From: a virus
DNA length: 32,212 nucleotides
Strand: one strand, 5' to 3'
IMG/VR virus record: IMGVR_UViG_3300046170_000177
Coordinates: 1 to 32,212 of that record
Of this stretch, positions 1 through 9,231 are shown piece by piece. A program made the translations under genes and the position numbers. Position 1 is the first letter of the stretch. Each line of letters opens with the position of its first letter. Below the pieces are notes generated by a model. It saw only the letters and a program-made list of their open reading frames with translations. It was not told where the DNA came from and made no database searches.

Positions 1-3000
1 GGTCAGCAGTTCACGATAGGTGTAGCTGATTCTGATGGTAGTGGCACAATGCCTTCGATTGGTATTCTATCAGCTAATGTAAATGATAACGCTATGGGTG
101 ATATAGTTACCCATGGTAAATTAATAGGAATAGACACAAGTGGGTTCACCGTAGGCGATGAGTTGTTTATTGGTCCTAGTGGTACGCTTGTAAATACACC
201 ACCAACTGGTGAAAGTAATCTACTTCAGAAGATTGCTAAGGTTATACGAGTTGATGGTAGTAGTGGTCAAATCTACATCATGGGCGCAGGTCGTACCAAT
301 GCCGTACCTAACCTAGACGAAGGCGATATATTTATAGGTGATTCAAATAATCAAGCAATCACTAAGGCGCTATCTGATACTGCGGTTATCAATGAATTAG
401 AAAGCGATGTCATAGAAAACCATTTAGAAATTGAATCGCTACAAGACAACAAAGTCGAAAAAGGGCAATTATTTCCAGATGGTGATGAGCAAGCGCTAGG
501 TACTGGAGATACGCCTACATTTAATGGTGTAATAAGTACTGGTACTATAATTACAGACGAAATAGATACTACGAGTATAACTTGGAGTACAAGTGAAGAA
601 ATATTCAGTACGAGCGAAGAAAAGTTCAACAATCCAGTTTATATAAGCACAAGTTTAGACGTCGATAACGGTATCAATGCAGACCAACATATTCACGCAG
701 GAACATACCTAAAAGCAGACACATACTTAGAAGTAGGTACAAGCGCAACGATAGGCACTACATTAGATGTCGGAACTAATGCAACGATTAGCGGAACGTT
801 AAGCGTAACTGGTAATACCACAATATCGGGAACACTAGATGCTCCTACCTTGAATACTGGTCAAGGCGATAACGAGTTATACGCTATGAACCAAGATGTT
901 CAGACTACTGATGGTGTAATCTTTGATACGTTATCAGTTACTAATAGTGCAACCATAGGCTCTACATTAGGTGTTACTGGAGCAACTACGCTAAGCTCAA
1001 CACTAGAAGTAGATGGAACTATAACCGTAAACGATGATATAGAAACGGCTGATTTTAGTTCGTGGTTTACTACTACGCCAACTGGGTATCAAATATCACA
1101 AGCAGGTGTAGGTGATTTTAGAACGCTTTATATAGACGAGCTAGTAGCTAAGGCATTTACGGCAGATGTAGCCCAAGCATTAGCAGGCTCTGATATACTA
1201 ACGAAATCAGTTGCTAAATTAAACGAATCTTTTGTAGTTCCTAGTGTGGGAGCATCTGTAAGCATTACGGTAGAAGATTTAGAAGGGCTTAGCGGATTCC
1301 AAGTGTTTGAAGCAGGTGACCATGTAAGGGCTAGAGTCGTTGATTCAACTAGTGGGCTCGAAATATTTGATATATACGGAACCGTATCGAACTACGCTAC
1401 TGTCGCAGATGGTACGCAGACTTGGGATTATACTATAACGTATGCAGGCGATTCTGGTACGGCAGTAGGAAGAACAGTAAACAAAGGTAATATACTATTA
1501 GATTACGGAACTTCAGGCAGTTACTATATAGAAAGAACTGTACTTGATAGAAGTGGTACAACAGATTTTACCAAAGTTCCTTATAACAGAATCGTGCAAT
1601 GGACTAACACAGTAAGCGGTTCACCAAATCCAAAAGATACTGATACGGTTATAACTGTTGTAACGCAAAGCGGAAACCTTGCAAATCTTACAAGTACATA
1701 TTCTTATTCGGCAGACCCTGACGGTGCTTATCCTGCTTTTGCAGTAGATGGTTTTGGATTTTTTAGTGATAACGCATATTTAACTGGTGAGTTTAGAGTA
1801 GGTGATTTACAAAGTTATGGTGAGTTTATACAGTACAATACGACTGATGGTCTTATTATAAAGATTGGCGATGAAGATGATTTAAGTGCAAGCGTAGCAG
1901 AATTACGCCAAGACGTTATAGATATATACTTGGCAGACCAAAGTACCTTTGCAGGAATCCAGTTTCTTAGCGGTCAAATTACGCTTAAAGTAGGTGATGA
2001 TGGCAAGGTAGCAAGCGCACGGTTAGATGCTACTGGTGATGAATCAGCTATTACGTTACGAGCAGACTTCTTTGATTTTCAAAGTGATGATATTGTACTG
2101 ATAGGCGACCCTGACCAAGATGGTGGAACTCAAGCTAAAATAGCTTTAGGAAGCAACGTAGATACCATAACCGTAGCAAATACCGATTCGGGCTTTATAG
2201 CGAGCGGAGCGGGCGAATTTAAGGGGTACATTGACGCAAGTAATTACATACGACTAAATTCTAGTGGGCTAGATATAAAATCGGAAGTATTCGATTTAGT
2301 GGCTGGCGATTTAAGAATTGATTCAGCGGATAGGGAAATACAAATAGCCGACAATACTACACGAAAGGTAACGATAAACGATAATACTGGATTCAGTACT
2401 ATTCAAACTTTAGGTAGTAATAGTGGAACGGTTACAATAGCCGATTTAGATTCTACCGATGATACAGTAGAAGATGTTACACCAGTAATAAATGTTTCTA
2501 CCTACAAAGGTGATAGAATAGAATACGAAGTTACTGTTAATTACACGCAATCAAGCGCTGGCACTAACAATACATTAGTGGCGGTTAATATAGAACTTGT
2601 TACCGAAGGTGGTATTGATACCTATTTAGAAGAAACAACGCAATTTCATAGATTTACTTCAAGCGGAAGTGATAGCGTTACATTTAGTGGTTCATTTAAA
2701 ACGCAAACAAACGACTTAAACCCAGCAAGTGGTTATGGGTATAGATTACGATTCTACGCTGATGAAGGCGGTACAAGAGAAGGAACTGTTGCTTTTGTTT
2801 ATTCGACTACTATATACAATCAAGAAACACAGATAAACAAAGGCGGTTTTATATCTCAATCAAGTCCGACTAATTTTATTAGCGATGAGAAGGTGACTGG
2901 TGTATTTGAGATGGATTTACCTATTGTTAGCGGATTGACTTTTGCGGACTTATTTCCTTATCGTGGGCAATTAGTAAAATATCAAGAAGTTTCTAATGTA

Positions 3001-3081
3001 ACTGGAACAAACGCAATAACTGGCGGTTCTGTTACGATAAAACCGTATCAAATAATACAATTAGATTATACCGAAGTATGA
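1..3081 (+). CDS. Tail tip/fibre protein, C-terminal 1,026 codons (begins at 30191)
   Basis: The frame is open from base 1 with no upstream stop, so the ATG at 49 is internal rather than a start. The first ~110 residues complete a small beta domain common in phage fibres (GQQFTIGVADSDG, then VGDELFIGPSG). Residues ~175-350 are short beta repeats of the type T-L-x-V-x-G-x-T-I (for example TISGTLSVTGNTTISGTL), which suggests a fibrous shaft. The rest is Asp/Thr/Ser/Gly-rich beta sequence with no recognised enzyme motif. It ends in an ATGA overlap with the next small gene. Probable role: receptor-contacting tail fibre, co-transcribed with the tape measure gene. Confidence 0.85.
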   Translation, partial: GQQFTIGVADSDGSGTMPSIGILSANVNDNAMGDIVTHGKLIGIDTSGFTVGDELFIGPSGTLVNTPPTGESNLLQKIAKVIRVDGSSGQIYIMGAGRTNAVPNLDEGDIFIGDSNNQAITKALSDTAVINELESDVIENHLEIESLQDNKVEKGQLFPDGDEQALGTGDTPTFNGVISTGTIITDEIDTTSITWSTSEEIFSTSEEKFNNPVYISTSLDVDNGINADQHIHAGTYLKADTYLEVGTSATIGTTLDVGTNATISGTLSVTGNTTISGTLDAPTLNTGQGDNELYAMNQDVQTTDGVIFDTLSVTNSATIGSTLGVTGATTLSSTLEVDGTITVNDDIETADFSSWFTTTPTGYQISQAGVGDFRTLYIDELVAKAFTADVAQALAGSDILTKSVAKLNESFVVPSVGASVSITVEDLEGLSGFQVFEAGDHVRARVVDSTSGLEIFDIYGTVSNYATVADGTQTWDYTITYAGDSGTAVGRTVNKGNILLDYGTSGSYYIERTVLDRSGTTDFTKVPYNRIVQWTNTVSGSPNPKDTDTVITVVTQSGNLANLTSTYSYSADPDGAYPAFAVDGFGFFSDNAYLTGEFRVGDLQSYGEFIQYNTTDGLIIKIGDEDDLSASVAELRQDVIDIYLADQSTFAGIQFLSGQITLKVGDDGKVASARLDATGDESAITLRADFFDFQSDDIVLIGDPDQDGGTQAKIALGSNVDTITVANTDSGFIASGAGEFKGYIDASNYIRLNSSGLDIKSEVFDLVAGDLRIDSADREIQIADNTTRKVTINDNTGFSTIQTLGSNSGTVTIADLDSTDDTVEDVTPVINVSTYKGDRIEYEVTVNYTQSSAGTNNTLVAVNIELVTEGGIDTYLEETTQFHRFTSSGSDSVTFSGSFKTQTNDLNPASGYGYRLRFYADEGGTREGTVAFVYSTTIYNQETQINKGGFISQSSPTNFISDEKVTGVFEMDLPIVSGLTFADLFPYRGQLVKYQEVSNVTGTNAITGGSVTIKPYQIIQLDYTEV

Positions 3082-3215
3082 CCAACATAGAATTACTAGA
3101 AGCAATTCAGAAGGATTTAAGAAAGATAAACGCAACGTATGAAACTCACGCAATGATTGAGCGAATCATTCAAGCTTATAAGGCGGAAGTTTCTAAAGAT
3201 GTAGAAAATTCGTAA
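3078..3215 (+). CDS. Small hypothetical protein, 45 aa
   Basis: The start overlaps the stop of the long tail gene as ATGA, a sign of translational coupling. The 45-residue product is charged and probably helical (MTNIELLEAIQKDLRKIN at the start). No family recognised. Its place between two structural genes suggests a minor tail accessory or chaperone function, but this rests on position only. Confidence 0.6.
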   Translation: MTNIELLEAIQKDLRKINATYETHAMIERIIQAYKAEVSKDVENS

Positions 3216-3246
3216 ATTGTAAACAAATGTAAAACCTAATAAAACT

Positions 3247-3579
3247 ATGGCACAAATTAGAACGGCAACAATCGCAAGTGGTGCTTCTTTTTCAGGAGCA
3301 GTTGAAATTCAAGGCAGAAACATAGATTACGAAATTGGTTCTTTAATCCTAGAAGGAACGTACACCAACACATCCTTTGACTTACAAGTAGAAGTGGATG
3401 GTACATGGTTTAACATCTATGATACGTTTGGAACGAAGTTTTCAGTAAGTGTTGCGGATGGTAAACACTCGTTACCTGCTGATGTATTCAAAGACGTGAA
3501 CAAGGTTCGTGTCAAGGGTGCATCCAATGAAGCATCTGAAAGAACTGTTAAATTCTTACTTGTTGATATATTAGATTAA
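3247..3579 (+). CDS. Hypothetical beta-rich structural protein, 110 aa
   Basis: A 110-residue protein with alternating hydrophobic and polar residues (GSLILEGTYTNTSFDLQVEVDGTWFNIYDT), like a small beta-sandwich virion component. The leader AATAAAACTATGGC is almost the same as that before the tail tube gene at 27258, suggesting both are expressed as abundant late proteins. The stop is followed immediately by the ATG of the next gene. The family is not recognised; a virion decoration or tail accessory protein is likely from context. Confidence 0.65.
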   Translation: MAQIRTATIASGASFSGAVEIQGRNIDYEIGSLILEGTYTNTSFDLQVEVDGTWFNIYDTFGTKFSVSVADGKHSLPADVFKDVNKVRVKGASNEASERTVKFLLVDILD

Positions 3580-5553
3580 ATGCCTTTACCGATTCATCTT
3601 ATGAGTAATTTCCCAAGCGTTAGACCATCATTAAACCTTCAGTTTGATTCGCAACCAACGCCTGCGGATATGACTTCGCACTTAGCTAGTGTGGGAGCAA
3701 CCTTTTCACGTGCTTCCATTGGTACTTATACGGATGCGAATGGTATCATACAAGAAGCTACAATTGGACAAGCTAGACCGAACTATTCAACGGCAGGGGT
3801 ACACGAAGGCTTACTGATAGAAGAAAGCAGAACGAATCTTATCAAGTCAAGCGAACAGATTACAACAGATTGGGCGCAAGTAGGTGTTTCTGAATTTGAA
3901 AATTATGCGATTGTATCTCCAAATGAAAAAGTAAATGGGGTTAAAATATCGTCTAACAACAGTACTTTTCAGTCAAGGCACGAATATACCTTAACACTAA
4001 CCGACAATACAGATTATAGTTTTACTGTATTCTTAAAAAAGGCAAGTTCACAATATGGTTTATTACGCTTCACTACAAAAGATGGTACAAATAATAATGT
4101 TAGTGTAAATTTTAATGCTTCTCCCGTTGCAATATCAACTGATACAACTTCAAGTGCTACATTAGAAGATTATGGAAATGATTGGTACAAAGTATCAATG
4201 ACTGTTGATAGCGCAAGCGGTGGAACTTCTCCCGAAATAGCAATTTGGGGAAATACTTCTGATAATTTTGGAATAGCTAATCCGATTGGTGCTGATGTAT
4301 ATTTTTTTGGCGCACAAGTCGAAGAAGGTTCATTCCCTACTTCCTACATTCCAACGATACCAACCTTTTCTAGTAGAGCAAGTACGGCAACGTTCTTTAA
4401 CAGTAGTGGGGTACTATCTACGGCATCAACTAACGTAGCAAGAACCGACCACAAATATATTGATGGGCAATGGGTAGAAGCAGGGTTATTGTTGGAAGGT
4501 GCTAGTACGAATTTACATCTTAATTCGGGAAATTTAACGGGTAACAATTCGGCTACGATTGAAGTTTCTTTATCCTTGCAAACAGTTACAAACCCCATAG
4601 ATGGACAAACGCAAGTAACACAAATTACAGATACTGCGGTAAACAATACACATTTCATTCAAAGTTCAACCATTACGCCTGACGGCTCAAGCGATTATAC
4701 TTTTTCTATTTTAGCTAAAGCAGGTACACTTTCAACGTGCCGTATAATTCTTACTGGTGGTGGTGTTGGAACGGCGGTTAAAATGAATGTAGATTTAAGC
4801 GATGGTTCTATTTTAAGTGGAAGCGGAACTGTTGAAGATGTAGGCAATGGATGGTACATTTTAAGCGTAACGGGAACATCTACGTCAAGTAGTGCTTTAG
4901 CTAGTAGAATATATACTACCGATGGAACGAATGTAACTTATACGGGAAGCGGTGAATATATTTATGTAGCGTATAGACAACTAGAAAAACAAAGCCAACG
5001 AACTTCTTACATTGCTACAACTGGTTCAGAAGAAACAAGAAGTGCTGATGTATATACTACGGCAACAGTAACAAGAAGTGCTGATGTATGTGAAATAACT
5101 GGTACTGCCTTTTCAGACTTTTACAATGAAGAGGAAGGTACGGTTTTATTACAACATCAAATACTTAATGATTTTGTAGGTAGAACTGATAGATTGTTTC
5201 AATTTGATGATGGTGGAGAAAACGAAAGAATACAATTTGATTTAGGCTCTGCAAGTTTAGAAATAAATTTTGCGGTTGTAAATGGTGGTTCAGCACAATT
5301 TTATACCGAACAAGAATTCTTGAGAACTAGCGGTATAAATAAAATTATTGGTGCATACAAAGCGAATGATTTTGGCGCTACTTATAACGGTGCAACTGTC
5401 GATACTGATACTTCGGGAACAGTTCCAGCCGTAAACATATTAAGACTAGGAAGAAAGTCTGATGGTTCAGAACAATCAAATATTACTGTATCAAAACTAA
5501 TTTATTTCCCAAGACGATTGACTAACAACGAACTTATAAAACTAACACAATGA
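3580..5553 (+). CDS. Putative receptor-binding/appendage protein with tandem adhesin modules, 657 aa
   Basis: Contains two tandem copies of a module seen in many phage appendage proteins. The first has FSRAS, GLLIEESRTNLI, DWYKVSMTV and SYIPTIPT (residues ~40-265). The second has FSSRAST, GLLLEGASTNLH, GWYILSVTG and SYIATTG (~265-485). Each looks like a carbohydrate-binding-type jelly roll (inference). The last ~150 residues resemble a LamG/concanavalin-like beta sandwich. The repeated phrase TRSADV joins module two to the C-terminal domain. No catalytic motif is evident. The start abuts the previous stop and the end overlaps the next gene by ATGA. Likely role: binding of host surface polysaccharide. 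Confidence 0.75.
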   Translation: MPLPIHLMSNFPSVRPSLNLQFDSQPTPADMTSHLASVGATFSRASIGTYTDANGIIQEATIGQARPNYSTAGVHEGLLIEESRTNLIKSSEQITTDWAQVGVSEFENYAIVSPNEKVNGVKISSNNSTFQSRHEYTLTLTDNTDYSFTVFLKKASSQYGLLRFTTKDGTNNNVSVNFNASPVAISTDTTSSATLEDYGNDWYKVSMTVDSASGGTSPEIAIWGNTSDNFGIANPIGADVYFFGAQVEEGSFPTSYIPTIPTFSSRASTATFFNSSGVLSTASTNVARTDHKYIDGQWVEAGLLLEGASTNLHLNSGNLTGNNSATIEVSLSLQTVTNPIDGQTQVTQITDTAVNNTHFIQSSTITPDGSSDYTFSILAKAGTLSTCRIILTGGGVGTAVKMNVDLSDGSILSGSGTVEDVGNGWYILSVTGTSTSSSALASRIYTTDGTNVTYTGSGEYIYVAYRQLEKQSQRTSYIATTGSEETRSADVYTTATVTRSADVCEITGTAFSDFYNEEEGTVLLQHQILNDFVGRTDRLFQFDDGGENERIQFDLGSASLEINFAVVNGGSAQFYTEQEFLRTSGINKIIGAYKANDFGATYNGATVDTDTSGTVPAVNILRLGRKSDGSEQSNITVSKLIYFPRRLTNNELIKLTQ

Positions 5554-5876
5554 CCGACATATACCTAAAAGCACCAACCAAAGAAGATTTCTTTAATGAA
5601 CTGGGCGAACCATTCGTAAAAGAAGTAGAATATGACAACGATGGCACGTTAGCCACCAAAAAAATATTCACCACAGAAAAGGGACACGCTTGTTCTTATG
5701 TCGGTACGATAGTAGATGAAGAAGGAATTTATGACGAAGAAGGCAACGAACTAAAAGCACCTACGTTTATAGATGGGGTACACCTTAACATTCGCATACT
5801 GGGCGATTTAGAGTTACCTGAATTTACGAATGTAGAACAAGTTACACCTAACTCACCTAGCAGGGTTTGGGCTTGA
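5550..5876 (+). CDS. Hypothetical protein, 108 aa
   Basis: ATGA overlap with the adhesin-like gene upstream. The product is acidic (for example DEEGIYDEEGNE) and predicted soluble. It lies between two fibre genes, so a fibre assembly chaperone or small virion protein is possible, but no family is recognised. Confidence 0.65.
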   Translation: MTDIYLKAPTKEDFFNELGEPFVKEVEYDNDGTLATKKIFTTEKGHACSYVGTIVDEEGIYDEEGNELKAPTFIDGVHLNIRILGDLELPEFTNVEQVTPNSPSRVWA

Positions 5877-5971
5877 GCTTTTTCACGTATATATCGCATA
5901 TCAGATGGGGTGTCTTATCACGCTCCAATCAAATTTGGAATCAATCATCAATGTATTTTGACAAGCATTAA
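5873..5971 (+). CDS. Possible small protein with TTG start, 32 aa
   Basis: A TTG codon overlaps the previous stop as TTGA, and the frame ends three bases before the ATG of the S74 fibre gene, so it fills an otherwise empty 98-base gap exactly. The product (starting SFFTYISHIRWGVLSRSNQI) has a plausible amphipathic pattern. The rare start, the small size and the lack of a recognised homologue make it uncertain. Confidence 0.4.
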   Translation: MSFFTYISHIRWGVLSRSNQIWNQSSMYFDKH

Positions 5972-5974
5972 ATT

Positions 5975-7345
5975 ATGAATCTAGCAGGCGAACAACTAAA
6001 AGACACATACGGTAACCTATTAACTACTGGAACAACGGCAGGTTCACCAACTACTGGTGGACTACAAAACGGTGATGGTCAATTACTTACACAAGTTGGG
6101 ATTGGTACTAATTCGTTTGTTGCTAATACGCCTTTAACATTACAAGCGCCATCCGGTTATACCGATACACTTTGGCTGAAGTCTGTTGGTACTAATATTG
6201 ATAGCAGAATTAACATAGGTCCAACGGGTACGGGTAACGCACAAATCAACAATGCTACTGGAACAAATATAGAGTTTCAAGTATCGGGTAGCGAAAAGAT
6301 GCGCATCCAAAGCTCAGGTGCAATAGGTATTAATAATAGTTCACCTGACAGTTTTGCTACTAGCGTTAGCACATCATCTTCATTAGTTATAGGTCAAGGA
6401 GCATCGGGTGTATCACCTGGTCTAACTTTATGGCAGGGCAATTCTGCACAAGCGACTATCAATTTCGCAAGTGCTAATACTGGTGCAGGTCAATACGAAG
6501 GCAGAATCCGTTACACAAGAGATACTGGTGTTATGGATTTTAGGACTAATGGTTTAGATAATGTATTAGTTTTAAATAGTTCAGGTAACGTAGGGATTGG
6601 CGAAACAAATCCTTTAGTTCCGATTCATATTTCAAAAGATAGTGCAAGTGGCGAAAATATAGCTTTACTATTAGACAACAACAATACCACAGCAAATAAT
6701 GAAGTAGGTTTGTTATTTAGGGGTTCTGTTGGCGGACAAAATACTGATTTTCAAATTGCTAGTATCAACAAGTCAGCTAATAATGCAGACTTGGTATTTA
6801 GGTCGGATGGAACGGTGGAACGTATGCGTATTCTCTCAGGTGGCGATGTTTCTTTTGCGATGGAAGATTTTAGTGCATCTCCAAGTAATACTGTTTATGG
6901 ATTACGGCTTATAACTGGCGCTACTGGAAAATCATACTGGAAAAGTGCCGTTAATGCAGATACCACGCATTATCATTACGAGTTTTTAAATACAAATGGT
7001 TCGGTTGGCAATATTTCGACAAGTGCTTCAGCAACGGCTTACAACACTTCATCTGACTATCGACTAAAAGAAAACGTAGTAGCATTAACTGGTGCATTGG
7101 ATAGGGTTGACCAACTAAATCCTAGTAGATTTAACTTTATTGCTGATGCTGATACAACAGTAGATGGATTCTTAGCACACGAAGTAGCTGACGTTGTACC
7201 TGAAGCGATAACTGGGGAAAAGGATGCCGTAGATGACGAAGGTAATCCAATCTATCAAGGTATCGACCAAAGCAAGTTAGTTCCTTTATTAGTAGGAGCG
7301 ATTCAAGAACTTAGAGCAGAAATTGAACAACTTAAAAACCAATAG
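5975..7345 (+). CDS. Tail fibre/spike with C-terminal S74 intramolecular chaperone domain
   Basis: 456 residues. The N-terminal ~350 residues are Gly/Asn/Ser/Thr-rich beta sequence with phrases typical of trimeric fibres (NLDNVLVLNSS-like, SSGNVGIGETNP, MRILSGGDV). The last ~97 residues are a peptidase S74 (endosialidase-type) chaperone: SDYRLKENVV with Ser360 and Lys365 as the expected Ser-Lys dyad, then FNFIADADTTVDGFLAHEV, and a C-terminal coiled coil (LVGAIQELRAEIEQLKNQ). In this family the domain helps the trimer fold and then cuts itself off just before the serine. Expected result: a homotrimeric receptor-binding fibre. Confidence 0.88.
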   Translation: MNLAGEQLKDTYGNLLTTGTTAGSPTTGGLQNGDGQLLTQVGIGTNSFVANTPLTLQAPSGYTDTLWLKSVGTNIDSRINIGPTGTGNAQINNATGTNIEFQVSGSEKMRIQSSGAIGINNSSPDSFATSVSTSSSLVIGQGASGVSPGLTLWQGNSAQATINFASANTGAGQYEGRIRYTRDTGVMDFRTNGLDNVLVLNSSGNVGIGETNPLVPIHISKDSASGENIALLLDNNNTTANNEVGLLFRGSVGGQNTDFQIASINKSANNADLVFRSDGTVERMRILSGGDVSFAMEDFSASPSNTVYGLRLITGATGKSYWKSAVNADTTHYHYEFLNTNGSVGNISTSASATAYNTSSDYRLKENVVALTGALDRVDQLNPSRFNFIADADTTVDGFLAHEVADVVPEAITGEKDAVDDEGNPIYQGIDQSKLVPLLVGAIQELRAEIEQLKNQ

Positions 7346-7348
7346 AAA

Positions 7349-7666
7349 ATGAACTGGAAAATTAACACACTAGAATACACTAACGACTCTGATAAAGGGG
7401 TTGTAACGGCACATTGGGATTGCACCCATACCGAAACTGTTGGCGAAGGCGATGACGCTGTGTCATACAGTTCAAGAAGGTACGGTTCTTGCTCTTTTCA
7501 CCCTGACGCTTCATCTGAAGATTACATCGCTTTTGATGACTTAACCGAAGACATCGTTCTTGGTTGGGTTAAAGCTGAAGTAGGCGAAGAAGATGTGGAG
7601 CAATCATTGACCGACCAAATAGAAGCACAAAAGAATCCTTCGACTTTGAAAGGATTGGCTTGGTAG
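7349..7666 (+). CDS. Conserved small phage protein near fibre genes (DUF7936-like)
   Basis: 105 residues starting three bases after the S74 fibre gene. Segments such as MNWKINTLEYTNDSDKGVVT, DDLTEDIVLGWVKAE and QSLTDQIEAQKNPSTLKGL, ending in a Trp, match a small protein I recall from many marine phages beside tail fibres (DUF7936-type; assigned from memory, not searched). Function unknown; possibly a minor tail or fibre-attachment protein. Confidence 0.65.
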   Translation: MNWKINTLEYTNDSDKGVVTAHWDCTHTETVGEGDDAVSYSSRRYGSCSFHPDASSEDYIAFDDLTEDIVLGWVKAEVGEEDVEQSLTDQIEAQKNPSTLKGLAW

Positions 7667-7702
7667 TTATATTTGGTCTTAACCCTAATATAATTATACA
7701 AG

Positions 7703-7846
7703 ATGACATTAGAAGAAAGAATCGAAGAACTGAAAGTTCAAGAAGCACGTTTACAGATGCAACTTGATGAAATCAGATATGTAAAGCAAGGGTATGAAAA
7801 TACCTTAAAGGCTCAATCCGAAGAAGCCGAAAAGACTGAAGAATAA
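7703..7846 (+). CDS. Small coiled-coil protein, 47 aa
   Basis: An ATG at 7703 opens a 47-residue, highly charged helical protein (MTLEERIEELKVQEARLQMQ) with heptad-like spacing. Small coiled-coil proteins at the end of a fibre operon are common, but no specific family is recognised. It is the last gene before the promoter region of the early genes. Confidence 0.6.
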   Translation: MTLEERIEELKVQEARLQMQLDEIRYVKQGYENTLKAQSEEAEKTEE

Positions 7847-7875
7847 TTCTAGTGTGTGGGTAATTTGTTGGTAAT

Positions 7876-7906
7876 TTTGCTTTTCAGTTTAAATTCAATA
7901 ATTTTG
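7876..7906 (+). promoter_or_regulatory. Bacteroidetes-type promoter before the early region
   Basis: TTTG at 7876-7879, a 19-base spacer, then TAATTTTG at 7899-7906, matching the Bacteroidetes TTTG-N19ish-TAnnTTTG pattern. It lies 24 bases before the metallophosphoesterase start, in a gap between the tail and early regions. Confidence 0.6.
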
Positions 7907-7930
7907 GTAAACCTTTACTAACCAAATTAT

Positions 7931-8818
7931 ATGAAAAAGCACGTTGAAGAATTGTCCGAAAATGTGCATTTATTTGAGTTTGATGGATGCCGTTCTACTG
8001 ACATAGTTCCCACACTTTTTTGTTCTGATATACACTTAGATTCTATTGGGTGTAAAAGGGACATACTTAAAAGACACTTTGACGAAATAAAAGAAGCCAA
8101 TGGGCTTATCTTTATTTTTGGCGATTTGTTAGATGTCATGGGGTCTTATGGGGACAGACGTTTACAACGTGAAGATATAGACCCACAATTCATTCAGCAT
8201 GGGCGTACTTACCTTGATTTGGTAGCTGAATACACTATTGAGTTTTTAAAGCCTTACGCAAAGAATATAGCCCTTATATCGTATGGTAATCACGAAAAGA
8301 CTATCAACAAATTCCACAACCACGATATTTTACGCAGTATTGTTTGGGCATTGAACTTGGAGCATGGTGTTAATATCCAGTTGGGTGCATATTCTGGTTG
8401 GGTATTTATGCGATTAAGGAACAAGCGTTCCAGTCAGATTTGTAAGATACACTACCACCATGGCTTCGGTGGTAATGCTAAACGTTCTAAGGGTATGCTA
8501 GACGTTCAGATTGAAGCGATGAAATACCCAGATGCTAACATATTGGTCCGTGGTCATACACACCAAAAGTGGTACGACCCATCGACTGCTAGAATGCGAG
8601 TTTCACCAAATGGTAGAATCTACAAAGACAAAATAAAATACATTCAGTCAGGTAGTTATGTAGATGGCATTGGTGCAGGTAAGTCAGGTTGGGCAGTTGA
8701 AAAGAATTTTAACCCTACCGACATTGGGGGTTGGTTCGTAGATTTCAAGCTTAAGAAATCAAATTCAGACCAAAACATAATTACCCAAGTAATAGAAACG
8801 CCAGTAGAAAGTTTCTAA
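7931..8818 (+). CDS. Calcineurin-like metallophosphoesterase
   Basis: 295 residues carrying the metallophosphatase signature in order: SDIHLD (Asp33, His35), GDLLD (Asp65), GNHE (Asn120, His121), HYHHGFGG near residue 176, and GHTH near residue 213. These residues bind a two-metal centre that hydrolyses phosphomonoesters or diesters. It is much shorter than full SbcD/Mre11 and lacks a clear capping domain, so its substrate (nucleic acid, nucleotide or protein phosphate) cannot be read from the sequence. It is the first gene of the early region, behind its own promoter, and might act in host takeover or DNA processing. Confidence 0.88.
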   Translation: MKKHVEELSENVHLFEFDGCRSTDIVPTLFCSDIHLDSIGCKRDILKRHFDEIKEANGLIFIFGDLLDVMGSYGDRRLQREDIDPQFIQHGRTYLDLVAEYTIEFLKPYAKNIALISYGNHEKTINKFHNHDILRSIVWALNLEHGVNIQLGAYSGWVFMRLRNKRSSQICKIHYHHGFGGNAKRSKGMLDVQIEAMKYPDANILVRGHTHQKWYDPSTARMRVSPNGRIYKDKIKYIQSGSYVDGIGAGKSGWAVEKNFNPTDIGGWFVDFKLKKSNSDQNIITQVIETPVESF

Positions 8819-8842
8819 TTTTTTCTTTGTTTAAAGGTATCT

Positions 8843-8866
8843 AAGGGCATATTTTACCCTTTTTTT
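8843..8866 (+). terminator. Weak terminator candidate after the metallophosphoesterase gene
   Basis: AAGGG (8843-8847) can pair with CCCTT (8857-8861) around a 9-base AT-rich loop, followed by a T run. The 5-bp stem is short, so this is tentative, but it sits between a stop codon and a fresh promoter. Confidence 0.4.
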
Positions 8867-8874
8867 AACTTTTT

Positions 8875-8927
8875 TTTAAAAATTTATAAAAAAAAACTTG
8901 ACAAGTATTATTTATGTTTGTATATTA
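8875..8927 (+). promoter_or_regulatory. Early promoter, copy 1
   Basis: TTTAAAAATTTAT at 8875-8887, TTG at 8898-8900, a 20-base spacer and TATATTA at 8921-8927. It also reads as a near-perfect sigma70-type promoter (TTGACA, 17 bases, TATATT). The same elements recur at 15276-15319 and 16098-16140. In this copy the AT block is 10 bases, about one helical turn, further from the -10/-7 box than in the other two. Confidence 0.7.
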
Positions 8928-8941
8928 TTTTCAGATTAAAT

Positions 8942-8961
8942 GATAACAAAACTACAGAACA
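8942..8961 (+). repeat. Repeated early leader GATAACAAA...ACAGAACA before ATG (copy 1 of a family)
   Basis: GATAACAAAACTACAGAACA lies directly before the ATG at 8962. Related leaders precede the ATGs at 15352 (15332-15351), 15639 (15618-15638), 15879 (15862-15878), 16177 (16158-16176) and 16433 (16412-16432), and a short form, ATAGATAACA, precedes the ATGs at 9267 and 9471. None contains a Shine-Dalgarno site. They mark small early genes only and probably act as translation-enhancing leaders or a binding site. Confidence 0.7.
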
Positions 8962-9219
8962 ATGACAAAACAAGAGCAAATCAACGAAGTAAAAGAACTA
9001 GAGCAAGAATTATATTATGTAGAAAGAGAATTAGAAATGTTTGATAGACTATTGCGTACTCAAACTGGAAAATATACATTAGCACTACATCGTGGTCGTA
9101 AGCTTATAGATTTTGTACATAAGGCTTATGCTAAAAAGAAAAAAATACTAGAAATTAAAATTGAAACACGAAGTAAATATATAAATGATGAACCAATAAC
9201 TATTGACTTTAAGCTATAA
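8962..9219 (+). CDS. Small early hypothetical protein, 85 aa
   Basis: The first gene behind early promoter copy 1, preceded by the shared leader. The product is Lys/Glu-rich and helical (EQINEVKELEQELYYVEREL), with a coiled-coil-like first half and a basic second half (AYAKKKKILEIKIETRSK). No family recognised. A compact hairpin follows its stop. Position and promoter suggest a host-takeover or early regulatory role (inference). Confidence 0.7.
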   Translation: MTKQEQINEVKELEQELYYVERELEMFDRLLRTQTGKYTLALHRGRKLIDFVHKAYAKKKKILEIKIETRSKYINDEPITIDFKL

Positions 9220-9231
9220 ACAATAACAAAC

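Noticed and set aside
5934-5960. Bacteroidetes-type promoter before the S74 fibre gene
   Set aside because: TTTG and GTATTTTG are only 15 bases apart, and the -7 box is incomplete.
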